64,000 nucleotides of DNA from Prostheceraeus crozeri. Its lineage: Eukaryota > Platyhelminthes > Polycladida > Euryleptidae. Location: assembly GCA_907163375.1 (NCBI GenBank), contig CAJQUW010008997.1, forward strand, positions 111,063-175,062, written 5' to 3'. The translations under genes and the position numbers were made by a program. The notes under the pieces were generated by a model, which saw only the letters and a program-made list of their open reading frames with translations, made no database searches and had not been told where the DNA came from. Below, piece after piece: positions 11,303-19,869 of this stretch (position 1 is its first letter; every line of letters begins with the position of its first letter).

Positions 11303-11991
11303 GTTCTTATTCTCGCATGATTGTTATTCCTCAGGATGAATATGTACAATTGACTGCCATGCAGCAAGTAAAGCAACCTCTTGCAAATCAAATGTATAGG
11401 AAAGAAATAGATTATCAGCAAAATGTTCACATCAAAGATCCACATCGTGCTGTATTATTACAATCGGAAACTGTTGAGCAATTGAAAAACTTGAAGAATA
11501 AGATGCGTGACTCTGTATCGACTGCTACACCTTTAGCATCTCGCGCACATGCCATATCTCTTTTCAACAGTATTGAACCCCATCTCAATGTTAATGATAT
11601 AGGAGAAATCATTACAGATGAAAGTAAAGTGATTGATGCTTCACGTTATGAAGACTTGATTCAGTATGCGACACCTAGAAAACGCCGTCAGGGCTAGGTT
11701 ATACCTGGTTGGTCATACTTTCTTAAACTATTGAAAAAGCATAATGTGCCAAAATTTGCTTTGAATAATGAGACATTGAAAGAACTTGATTCAACAGTGG
11801 CTACTGCTCCAATGCTTCAGGCGATGAAAATGCCAACAAATTGGTTTAAGACGTCACCTGCTACATCCCCTCCCACACTCACTAAGCAAACAAGAGGAAG
11901 AACTCGACGTAGATCTACATCACCACTGAAACTAGTAAAAGGAAAACGTAAAACAGTTCCTCCCAGGAAATACATGTTCTCAGACTATTAA
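11299..11991 (+). pseudogene. Conserved Polinton gene of unknown function downstream of the ATPase, looks broken
   Basis: Starts at the ATG that overlaps the ATPase stop. The front part is a charged, mostly helical protein region (VEQLKNLKNKMRD), and the rear part is proline-, serine- and arginine-rich (TRGRTRRRSTSPLKL). No enzyme motif is visible. The position between ATPase and integrase is shared by uncharacterised genes in other Polintons. About one break. Confidence 0.5.
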
Positions 11992-11992
11992 T

Positions 11993-12208
11993 ATGAAGCA
12001 GATGTGTTGCTTGCCATGTAATGAACCGCCAGAGGTGAATGTCGTTGTCACTTGCACTTGCTGCGCCAGCTCTCACAATGAAACCCCTAAGCAATGTGAA
12101 CACGATCGCAAAACCGCTAAAGCTAAATGCTGCAGTTGTTGTAAATGTAGAAAGGCAAGAAAACAAAAAGATGAGAGGGAGAAAAAAGAGTCAGTCGTCA
12201 TCGGCTGA
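11993..12208 (+). CDS. Cys-rich mini-protein overlapping the integrase start
   Basis: A 71-residue frame starting at the ATG at 11993, one base after the preceding stop. Cysteines occur in tight clusters (MCCLPC, CTCCAS, CCSCCKC), followed by a charged tail. It overlaps the integrase start in another frame. The clusters suggest metal binding, but the frame could also be a by-product of a Cys-codon-rich leader. No family recognised. Confidence 0.35.
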   Translation: MKQMCCLPCNEPPEVNVVVTCTCCASSHNETPKQCEHDRKTAKAKCCSCCKCRKARKQKDEREKKESVVIG

Positions 12209-13253
12209 ACGTTTGAAGTCAATCTATTATGATGTAAAACATCCGGCAGGATTTGCATCTATCAAGAAATTATCAAAAGCGAGTGGTCTTCCACAATCAC
12301 AAGTGAAACGATGGTTAAAGGGTCAGGCTACCTATACACTCCACAAACAAGCGAAAAAGAAGTACCGCACCCGCCATTATATTGTTCATGACATCGATGA
12401 ACAGTGGCAAGCAGATTTGTGTGATGTTGCCTCCATTTCAAAACATAACTCGGGCAATAATTTTATTTTAACCATCATTGATATTTTCTCGCGTTATGCG
12501 TGGGCTCAACCTTTAAAAACTAAAGAAGGGAAAGGAGTAGCATTCCAAACAATTTTTCGAGAAGGTCGGATTCCAAAAAGAATTCAGAGTGATCAAGGAA
12601 AAGAGTTTGAAAATCAGCATGTTAGAAGATTATTTGAGAGGCATGACATTGAGTTGTTTAGTGTAAAGAGTGCTTATAAAGCTGCACTCGTTGAACGTTT
12701 TAATCACACATTAAAAAATCGCTTGTGGCGACATTTTACTGCCAACTTGACACAAAATTGGACAAAGGTTCTACAAGATACACTCCATGCCTACAATCAC
12801 TCTATCCATCGTTCTATTGGACTCAGACCAGTAGATGTAAATGCTGACAATGTAGATAAAGTGCGCGAATCATTCCAACGTAAACGCACTCATGTGAAAA
12901 GTGATGTGAAAATTGGTGATAAAGTTCGTATCTCAAAAGTGAAAAGTGTTTTTGCTAAAGGGTACCTTCCGAATTGGACAGAGGAGGTATTTACAGTATC
13001 AAGGATTAATCAAAAAGACTCTCCCACCACCTACAAGTTGAAAGATTACGATAATGAAGAAATTGAGGGTAGCTTTTACCGCGATGAGATTGAGGTAGTC
13101 ACTGAAAGTGAAACATATTTGGTAGAGAAAATCATTCGATGTAAAAAACGGCAAGGTGAAGAATGGTGTCTTGTTAAATGGACTGGTTATCCTTCAAGTA
13201 TGAACTCTTGGATGCGTCGTGCCGACATCTTTCATCTAAGTGATCGACAGTGA
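12171..13253 (+). CDS. Polinton integrase with C-terminal chromodomain
   Basis: A 360-residue retroviral-type (rve) integrase from the ATG at 12171. An N-terminal helical zone with LKSIYYDVKHPAGF and KRWLKGQATYTLHK is typical of Polinton integrases. The catalytic triad is D82 (WQADL), D141 (QSDQGKEF) and E175 (VERFNHTL). The C-terminus (about 316-350) has ETYLVEKII, WCLVKWTGYP and NSWM, a clear chromodomain that would guide insertion to marked chromatin. It joins the linear element to the host chromosome with a 6-bp stagger, matching the duplication seen here. More upstream in-frame starts exist, but this one fits the family best. Confidence 0.93.
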   Translation: MRGRKKSQSSSAERLKSIYYDVKHPAGFASIKKLSKASGLPQSQVKRWLKGQATYTLHKQAKKKYRTRHYIVHDIDEQWQADLCDVASISKHNSGNNFILTIIDIFSRYAWAQPLKTKEGKGVAFQTIFREGRIPKRIQSDQGKEFENQHVRRLFERHDIELFSVKSAYKAALVERFNHTLKNRLWRHFTANLTQNWTKVLQDTLHAYNHSIHRSIGLRPVDVNADNVDKVRESFQRKRTHVKSDVKIGDKVRISKVKSVFAKGYLPNWTEEVFTVSRINQKDSPTTYKLKDYDNEEIEGSFYRDEIEVVTESETYLVEKIIRCKKRQGEEWCLVKWTGYPSSMNSWMRRADIFHLSDRQ

Positions 13254-13294
13254 TTCATGCAAAGTTGTAACTAACAATGTTTAGGGTTTGAGCT

Positions 13295-13750
13295 ATGAAT
13301 CCAACTGCCTCATTTTATTCACGACCCTCCTATGTAAGTGGTGGAGGACAAATTTACATCGGCGCTCGCTGCCAACGTGGAGGTAGCATACTTGGTGCAC
13401 TGAAATCTGTTGTAGCACCTCTCATATCCAATGTCGGTAGATCTTTAAAACGAAATGTTTTAAGTAATGCCGTTGGGTTTGCTGGTGATGTTGCCAGTGA
13501 TCTTTCCAGAGGTAGAAGTTTTAAGAGCAGTTTGTTGAATCGTTGGAAGGAACGCGGTTTAAAAACATTGAAGCAGACCTTTGCTGGTGTTACTCAAGGA
13601 AAGAAATCACCTAAACGAATGAATAAAGGAAGGAGGAAACATCGCGGAGCTGGTAAGGTGCGATCTTCAGTCAAAAGGCATTCACGCAAACGTCGCAGAG
13701 GCTCTAATCATTCATCAGGCGCTAAACGACGACGCTGCCATAACTTCTAA
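13295..13750 (+). CDS. Minor virion protein, adenovirus pVI/pX-like
   Basis: A 151-residue protein from the ATG at 13295, directly before the capsid gene. It opens with MNPTASFYSRPSYVSGGGQ and RGGSILGALKSVVAPL: Gly-Gly steps followed by an amphipathic helix, as in proteins cleaved by adenain-type proteases. The C-terminal half is highly basic (KRHSRKRRRGSNHSSG), suited to DNA binding. The arrangement pVI-like protein followed by capsid protein is conserved in Polintons. Confidence 0.68.
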   Translation: MNPTASFYSRPSYVSGGGQIYIGARCQRGGSILGALKSVVAPLISNVGRSLKRNVLSNAVGFAGDVASDLSRGRSFKSSLLNRWKERGLKTLKQTFAGVTQGKKSPKRMNKGRRKHRGAGKVRSSVKRHSRKRRRGSNHSSGAKRRRCHNF

Positions 13751-13752
13751 TC

Positions 13753-14952
13753 ATGGAGTGTAAAACTTCCGGTTTTTGTTTGTTTGATCAACAAGCCATA
13801 CAGACAGATATTCTTAGTTCAAGTATTGTAGATTATCATCCTCGAACAGCTGAGAATGCTGGCCCAATTGAATTTGTTATTCCTGGTGGTAGTGATGACT
13901 ACATAGATTTGAGTTATGCGATGGTTGATTTGAGGTTTAGAATTCAGCAAGCAGATGGAACTGCTATTGACGATGCACATAAAGTTGGACTGAACAATTT
14001 ACCATTGACTACATTACTTCGCGATGTTTCTCTAACGATTGGAGAGCAGCAGGTGGAAGGTGGTCAAAGCGATTATCCCTATAAATCATATTTCAATCAT
14101 GTATCACAGTTTCATCCAGCAGGACAAAAAAGTCATATGGAAGCCATGGGATGGTACAGAGATGAAGCAGGAAAATTTGATGTTGAAACAAACAGTGGCT
14201 TTGTAAAGCGATCTGCTTTGATTAAAGATAGTAAAGTATGTCAGCTATATGGTCCGCTGAATTTAGACTTCTTTAGACAGTCAAAGTTTTTACTCTGTAA
14301 TACCAGCATGCGACTCAAGCTGACATTGAATAAGCCTGAATTTGCGCTGAATGCATTTGGTAAAGTTGACAATTTTAGAATTCATGTGGAAGATATTGCA
14401 CTTTACATTCGTCGAATAGTACCGAATCCAAGTGTCATTAGAGGGCATGCTGAAGGTCTTAACCGCCAAAATGCCATTTACCCCGTTCAGCATACAAAGC
14501 TTCTCACCTTTACAATTCCTAAAGATCAAAAGAGTTTCATGAAAGATGGCCTCTTTCCATCGGAAGCACTGAAGCTCCTCATGGTGGCAATGGTTGAAAA
14601 TGATGCATTTAATGGTAGTATAAAGAAGAATCCTTTCAATTTTAAACACAATCAGTTAAGTGAAATTGCTTTACGTGTAAATGGCGTGAGTCATCCTGGT
14701 CCACCCTACAAACCAGATTTTGCTTCGGATCAATTTATGCGCAGTTATGTTGATTTTATGGATGTCTTTGGCTTTTACAATAAGGATGACACCAACGGAC
14801 TGACTATGAAAGAGTTTAAGAGTGGATATACTATTTATGCATTTGATTTGACTGCTGACAGCGATATTAGTGCACCCTATCGTCAAGTGAACGTGCCTCA
14901 TAATATTCGTTTGGATTTGACGTTCAAAAGAATGAGACGATCAATGTATTAA
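13753..14952 (+). CDS. Major capsid protein candidate
   Basis: A 399-residue protein starting two bases after the previous stop. It contains PIEFVIPGGSDDYIDLSYAM, KVGLNNLPLTTLLRDVSLTI and SDYPYKSYFN, features I associate with the widespread invertebrate family often labelled F54H12.2-like, found in Polintons. Predominantly beta-type sequence fits a double jelly-roll capsid protein. It could instead be another capsid component. No membrane segment is present. Confidence 0.75.
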   Translation: MECKTSGFCLFDQQAIQTDILSSSIVDYHPRTAENAGPIEFVIPGGSDDYIDLSYAMVDLRFRIQQADGTAIDDAHKVGLNNLPLTTLLRDVSLTIGEQQVEGGQSDYPYKSYFNHVSQFHPAGQKSHMEAMGWYRDEAGKFDVETNSGFVKRSALIKDSKVCQLYGPLNLDFFRQSKFLLCNTSMRLKLTLNKPEFALNAFGKVDNFRIHVEDIALYIRRIVPNPSVIRGHAEGLNRQNAIYPVQHTKLLTFTIPKDQKSFMKDGLFPSEALKLLMVAMVENDAFNGSIKKNPFNFKHNQLSEIALRVNGVSHPGPPYKPDFASDQFMRSYVDFMDVFGFYNKDDTNGLTMKEFKSGYTIYAFDLTADSDISAPYRQVNVPHNIRLDLTFKRMRRSMY

Positions 14953-15021
14953 TCTATGCAGTCTTCGATTCAAATATTGAAATTACAAAGTATCGTGACG
15001 TGATTCTTCAGTATAATCGTT

Positions 15022-15426
15022 AATGAGTTGGTTGACTGCTGACGATATTAAGACTAAAGTGCAGCGTAATGCAGACGAAGCGACGTTGAAATCTTTATTG
15101 TGCTAAAGACTCATTCGCAGAATTTAGGCGGTGAGCATTGGAAAGCGATCTTTATTGGAGAAGACCGACGTGGTGAACTATTTGACTCTCTTGCTCAACC
15201 TCCAAATATACCAACACAGCAGTGGTTGAGAAAACATACGCGTCAATATCAGCGAAATGAACGCATACTACAACATCCAGTTTCATCAACGTGTGGTGCC
15301 TTTGTGCTGTACTTCATCTTAAAACGTTTACATGTATCTCGTTTTGTATCTGTTATTCAAAACTTTTCATGTAATCCATCCTCTAATGAAAAAATGATTT
15401 GTAAGTTCTATCATGATTTGAAATAA
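15022..15426 (+). pseudogene. Adenain-like cysteine protease region, looks broken
   Basis: The main open part shows GEHWKAIFIG (catalytic His), LFDSLAQPPN (acidic residue), and HPVSSTCGAFVLYF (oxyanion region and catalytic Cys), in the order and spacing of the adenovirus-type C5 protease. In Polintons this enzyme matures capsid proteins at Gly-Gly type sites, matching the GG steps in the two basic virion proteins. A poly(A) signal follows right at the stop (AATAAA near 15424), facing another on the opposite strand near 15450. About one break. Confidence 0.75.
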
Positions 15427-15453
15427 AAACATCATGTTGGAAAAAATTGTTTT

Positions 15454-15999
15454 TTATTTTACAATCCGCTGGGTACGCACATACTCGATGAGATAGTCTA
15501 GGATTGCATTTGCTTGCACATGAGATTTTAGTCCAGTAATGATCACTTTACTATTATGAAAGATTGCAACATGCACGGGTAACCAACAACTAATGAGAGC
15601 TGCAGGAAAAAGTTCGGGTTTATAACACAAATTGTAACTGCTGGTACGAATCTTCAAAAATGATACACTTTCACTCAATTGAGTAGAGATTACCATATTG
15701 TCCACAGTCAGATTCGATATCACACACCTCTCCCTCTTCCATATCCGACGTAGTAGTCTTTGTAGCTCTAAGCGCATTGACTGCGCCGATGAATGAGAAA
15801 GGGCGCCGAGAATCTGTAATGTCCCATTTGGAAAGAGTTGAAGATTCCGTGAATTGTTCATCTTCACCACTAACATTTGAGGTCGGCCCGGGTAATACTT
15901 GCTGTTTGGAAGCTGTTGGTGTAATGTTGTGAGATCGATTTTGGTGTAGAGTCTGAAGCGACGGAGAATGTTGACGATGGTGTAGCGATGGCGCTTCAT
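15454..15999 (-). CDS. TATA-binding-protein-like protein
   Basis: An open frame of 181 residues from the ATG at 15997-15999. It appears to have the two-repeat TBP core. Repeat 1 runs from NILRRF through KIDLTTL, SKYYPGRP and LQLFPNGTLQILGALS. Repeat 2 has VISNLTVDNMV, then LCYKPELFPAALIS and VAIFHNSKVIITGLKS, which closely follow the TBP signature (YEPELFPGLI...IFVSGKVVLTGAK). The Phe residues in LFPNG, ELFPA and IFHNS are at places where TBP uses Phe to bend DNA. This would act as an element-encoded promoter-recognition factor. The start lies exactly where the conserved core of the upstream same-strand gene ends. Alignment is by eye; host capture is inference. Confidence 0.72.
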   Translation of the reverse strand: MKRHRYTIVNILRRFRLYTKIDLTTLHQQLPNSKYYPGRPQMLVVKMNNSRNLQLFPNGTLQILGALSHSSAQSMRLELQRLLRRIWKRERCVISNLTVDNMVISTQLSESVSFLKIRTSSYNLCYKPELFPAALISCWLPVHVAIFHNSKVIITGLKSHVQANAILDYLIEYVRTQRIVK

Positions 16000-16321
16000 G
16001 ATGAAAAAATGAGTAAATTGAGCGATGTACCTTCCTTTTATACTTTTCCCAACTACCTTGATGAAATGTGAAGTTAGTATGGAGTTCGGAATGATAGAGT
16101 TGAATTCGCCGATTGTTGACGCGCAACCAGATGCGATTTCCAATACGTGAATGTCTTTTCATATAGAAGTATTTCAAATCCTTCATGATATGATGTAGAG
16201 ATTGAAAATGACGATAAGATAAAGCAAACTCTCTTCTCACATTTCCAGTTGAATCTTTGAAATAGACGTTTCGATCATGATCCATTTCAATACGTTGTAG
16301 GGAATCTAATTTCCAACTCAT
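15671..16321 (-). CDS. Small paralogous protein (copy A), PC4-like look, with tail overlapping the TBP-like gene
   Basis: From the ATG at 16321. Residues 1-110 align along their length with the neighbouring gene at 16344-16700: KLDSLQRIEMDHDRNVYF, HIMKDLKYF, RIQLYHSE, WEKYKRKVHRSI. A short strand-rich unit ending in W-x-x-(Y/L) recalls the single-stranded-DNA-binding coactivator PC4, but the resemblance is weak. Residues 111-216 form a low-complexity Ser/His-rich and acidic tail in a different frame over the TBP-like gene. The tail may be overprinted coding sequence or chance. Confidence 0.55.
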   Translation of the reverse strand: MSWKLDSLQRIEMDHDRNVYFKDSTGNVRREFALSYRHFQSLHHIMKDLKYFYMKRHSRIGNRIWLRVNNRRIQLYHSELHTNFTFHQGSWEKYKRKVHRSIYSFFHHEAPSLHHRQHSPSLQTLHQNRSHNITPTASKQQVLPGPTSNVSGEDEQFTESSTLSKWDITDSRRPFSFIGAVNALRATKTTTSDMEEGEVCDIESDCGQYGNLYSIE

Positions 16322-16343
16322 GGTGCGTGGTAGTCACGTCTGA

Positions 16344-16700
16344 TTAATATTTGCATAGTAGGGCGATGAAGTCACGACGAATAAATGTCATGATGGAGCA
16401 ATGTATGTATCTTCTATACTTCTCCCAATTGTATTTGCGAAATGAGAAACAGTTTGCGGAATGAGAATGGTAGATTTGAATTTCATTTCTGTAATGTTGA
16501 AGCCAAACTTGATCACCCAAGGAGATGAATCTTAATGTTTCAAAATATTCCAAATCCCTCATGATATCATTGTGGTTGACAAATTGTCGCCATGTTAATG
16601 TAATACCTCTTGATGTATGACCATGAGAACTTTTGAAATGCACGTTTCCATCACGATCAACTCTGATATATTGTAGAGAGTCCAAAATCCAAGTCTTCAT
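16344..16700 (-). CDS. Small paralogous protein (copy B), PC4-like look
   Basis: From the ATG at 16700 (MKTWILDSLQYI), 118 residues. It is the tandem paralogue of the gene at 15671-16321; both have the DSLQ.I start, GNV.F, IM.DL.YF and WEKY.R..H.SI. The pattern DRDGNVHF then GITLTWRQF is what suggests PC4; function unproved. Its start lies only about 35 bp from the oppositely directed structural gene at 16736, so a compact divergent promoter (ATATAAAA at 16727-16734) sits between them. Confidence 0.6.
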   Translation of the reverse strand: MKTWILDSLQYIRVDRDGNVHFKSSHGHTSRGITLTWRQFVNHNDIMRDLEYFETLRFISLGDQVWLQHYRNEIQIYHSHSANCFSFRKYNWEKYRRYIHCSIMTFIRRDFIALLCKY

Positions 16701-16735
16701 GATGTTATGCAAAGCCGCAGATCAGCAATATAAAA

Positions 16736-18130
16736 ATGTCGTTTTATCATATTTTGCTTAGCAATGCGGCTACAAAGAGATTTTCTAGTAATCGAGCCGC
16801 ACTCTTTTCTACTCCCATTGATCATACACAACAGCTAAATGGAAATTGGGAAGTGGGTGTCACTCAACTTGTTTATAGCAACTGTGTCTGTACTTTTGAT
16901 CATGAGGTGATGACTATTAATATGAGACGTACAGCCTGCCTACCAATGTGAAAAGGGCTGCCGAGTATACATTCCACAGTGGCCAAAGAAAGATCTCCTA
17001 TCATGTAAAAAGTTTATATATGATTTCCTGAATAAAGAGGGTAGAAACATCATCCAATTTACTGCGCACAATGATGATCATAATTATGTACATCATGTAG
17101 TTGAGAAAGATTTGATTGTTGGTTTAAGTCCAAGTTTAAGAAATGATTTAGGTTACCTCGCTAGCGCCTTAACAAGCTATGATAATTATAACGTTAATTA
17201 CCACCTAAGTGGTTGTAAAGATTGGATTTACAAAGAGAAAGCTTTTTATGTGGATCTTATTCCGAAAAATGAAAAGACATTGCTGAAGAAGATTGTGATT
17301 AAGCCAAGAAAGACAAACATGACTCCTGAAACATTAGTGAAGAAATTTAATTTTCTCCTTCGAGTTGATGGTAAACAAGTGGCAACATTGACTTATACGA
17401 AATCAACGGATCAAATCGTCATTAGTAAATTAGATGATGATGATGATCTAGTATTAGTTTGTTCAGAAGATTTTCATCAGTTCTTGCGACATCGCTCTGC
17501 GGCCGTTCATGGAAAATTTGATATGCGCTATTTGAAATGTGATGGATCAAATCAAGTTGATGCAGAATGGTCGGTATCTTTATACAGAAAGTGTGTAGAG
17601 CCTTTGAGTGGAATCTCACATAGAACAAGAGTGTTGATGCCTCGCATGATCACTTCAGTTAAGATGGCAATAGATTATTTGAATGAAGAGATAAATGACC
17701 AACATATTTCATTTTCTGAAAAAGAAGGTGTTTTGTCTCTCACTATAAGTGGAAAAAGTATTGAACTAATTATGGATAAAACTCTAATGGACATTTTGGG
17801 TTTTGATCAAAATATCTTTAAAAGTGGTACTGTAACCAAAGCTAGCGCAGACATGTCACTATCGCGTCGTATTAACTATTTTCAGATATATTCCAATATT
17901 GGTGAAGATGTACGTGTGTTGAAGCTCCATTGCTAGCAATGATACCATACCAGCCAAAAAGCTGCAGTATTTTATCTGAGCATACTTTCAAGAAAGTGCA
18001 TTATACAAAGCTGAAATCAAACTACATCCCACAAATTGATATTGCAATTTATAACGATGCTGGTGCGTTGATTCCTTTTCATAAAGATGCTGTAACAAGT
18101 ATCACACTCCATTTTCGAATGAAGAGTTAA
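16736..18130 (+). pseudogene. Penton-like structural protein 1, looks broken
   Basis: The beginning (MSFYHILLSN... then QQLNGNWEVGVTQLVY) and the end (IDIAIYNDAGALIPFH followed by SITLHFR) are the two signatures of a Polinton structural family whose members open with L.G.WEVG... and close with a short (I/V)...D..G..(I/V)PF...LHFR motif. The middle is beta-rich. It is the first of two tandem members; the second is intact. I infer a minor capsid or penton/spike role. About two breaks. Confidence 0.6.
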
Positions 18131-18139
18131 TGCAAAAGT

Positions 18140-19690
18140 ATGCTAATATATTTTTCCAATGTGAATAATATGGAAAGTGAAAATAAGGACTCGTTTCTAA
18201 TCTACTTGCCCAGTAATGCTTCTATGAATAAATTTCCCAAAAATAAACCATCAGACTATCGAGTAGAATTAAATCGTCCACTACAATTAGAAGGTGAATG
18301 GGAGGTTGGCGTTTCTAGTATTTGCTATGATAGCAATATTCAGAATGTGAATGATTTGGAAGAAATGATATTGACTCCTCGCACCCATGATGGAATAACG
18401 ATGAATAATGCATTCCAGTTCCCATACAATTTAACATCAGATGGAAAGTGGAACTATGAATGGATTCAGATAAAATCAGATTATTATGGTCCATTTGGGA
18501 ATGAGAAAATTATTAAGGCATTCAACAGTGGTAATACTTCCATCATGAAGAATAAAAATCAGAAAGCTTATGAGTTTACTATCTATCATTGGAGTGGGAG
18601 ACAGTTCCTTCGCTTTCATTCTTTTACTAAAGGTCTTACACTGAGGTTGGATAATGAATTCTATCCACATCTCGGTTTTGGCCATGGACTACATCTAACG
18701 TCAATTGCTACTGCAAATGTTAAGAAAGTTTATTCAAATCGAATCAACAAATTTCATTATAAATTTAAAATATTTGATGAAGATGTTGTAGAATGTGAAG
18801 AACGCATCATTTTGAAAAAGCGTGGTGTTCAACCTTTATCACTTATTGAGTTAGTAAAACGATGGAATGAGACTGTGGGTAAGAAGTATGGAGAGAAAAT
18901 TATGACGGACAAAAATAAGTTGGTCATTCAGAAATATAATGACAAACTTACAGTTTATTTCTCTCCAACCTTGCGTCATTTTGTAAGACATTATACACCT
19001 ATTATTGGAAGCGGTGTGGTGTATGGTTCTCATGAATATCACACTAAAGCTGATTCAGTTAATGATGAATGGTGGGTGGACATCTATGGTGATCGCATCA
19101 AGAAAATTTACCAGTCTTATGAAGAATCTAAAGTTGCTATCAATATAATGTCGCGTCTATATCATACAGTTGAAAGCTTCATTCATGTAGTAAATCCTTA
19201 TATACAACAGAAGTTAAAGCATGTGATGAAAAGTAAATATGATGTAAAGACACACCACATTTCGTTTTCAATTGAAAATCAACGCGTTGTTCTGAAACTG
19301 GGTGATGACATTCAATGTCAATTGAGTAAAAATTTGAAAAAACTCTTTGGTTTTTCAATGCTACAAACTGTGTTTACTGCTGCGCATACGATTGGTATAG
19401 AAACACCAATGACACTTGATAAACATGAACAGCACCTTTACATTCAAAGTGATTTGATTCTACCTATTTCTGATGGTGAGAAAAAAGAATACATTTTACG
19501 TGATTTCATTCATGATAAAGACGCTTCATATGGAATAGTCGAGAAGATGTTTGAATCTATTTTCTATCATCCCGTCGTCAAACAAACTATACCCTCTATT
19601 GCTATCAAAATTACCAATGGTTTACAAGAGTGCATCCATGTGAAAGATACTAAATCCCTCATAACTTTAGTGTTTCGGAAAACAAAGTGA
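18140..19690 (+). CDS. Penton-like structural protein 2
   Basis: A 516-residue open frame with starts at 18140 and 18170; the second (MESENKDSFLIYLPSNASMN) begins the conserved part and is my preference. It has FPKNKPSDYRVELNRPL followed by LEGEWEVGVSSICY, the family opening, and ends in SIAIKITNG...LITLVFR. It follows the related gene at 16736-18130, so the element carries two diverged versions, perhaps forming different vertex or spike proteins. AATAAAAATATG downstream (near 19714) is a likely poly(A) signal. Confidence 0.7.
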   Translation: MLIYFSNVNNMESENKDSFLIYLPSNASMNKFPKNKPSDYRVELNRPLQLEGEWEVGVSSICYDSNIQNVNDLEEMILTPRTHDGITMNNAFQFPYNLTSDGKWNYEWIQIKSDYYGPFGNEKIIKAFNSGNTSIMKNKNQKAYEFTIYHWSGRQFLRFHSFTKGLTLRLDNEFYPHLGFGHGLHLTSIATANVKKVYSNRINKFHYKFKIFDEDVVECEERIILKKRGVQPLSLIELVKRWNETVGKKYGEKIMTDKNKLVIQKYNDKLTVYFSPTLRHFVRHYTPIIGSGVVYGSHEYHTKADSVNDEWWVDIYGDRIKKIYQSYEESKVAINIMSRLYHTVESFIHVVNPYIQQKLKHVMKSKYDVKTHHISFSIENQRVVLKLGDDIQCQLSKNLKKLFGFSMLQTVFTAAHTIGIETPMTLDKHEQHLYIQSDLILPISDGEKKEYILRDFIHDKDASYGIVEKMFESIFYHPVVKQTIPSIAIKITNGLQECIHVKDTKSLITLVFRKTK

Positions 19691-19869
19691 AGTCATTGTG
19701 ATATGTTTATTGAAATAAAAATATGTGTATGAAAAAGTCTTTTCACAGATATAGGGGGAATGGGCTAACTGTAGGCATATATTCACAAGGAAGAAACGAT
19801 CTCATGCGATACATAAAACAAACATGTATATCTACAAAAAGCAACATCAAAATACTGAGTTAAAGTTGA

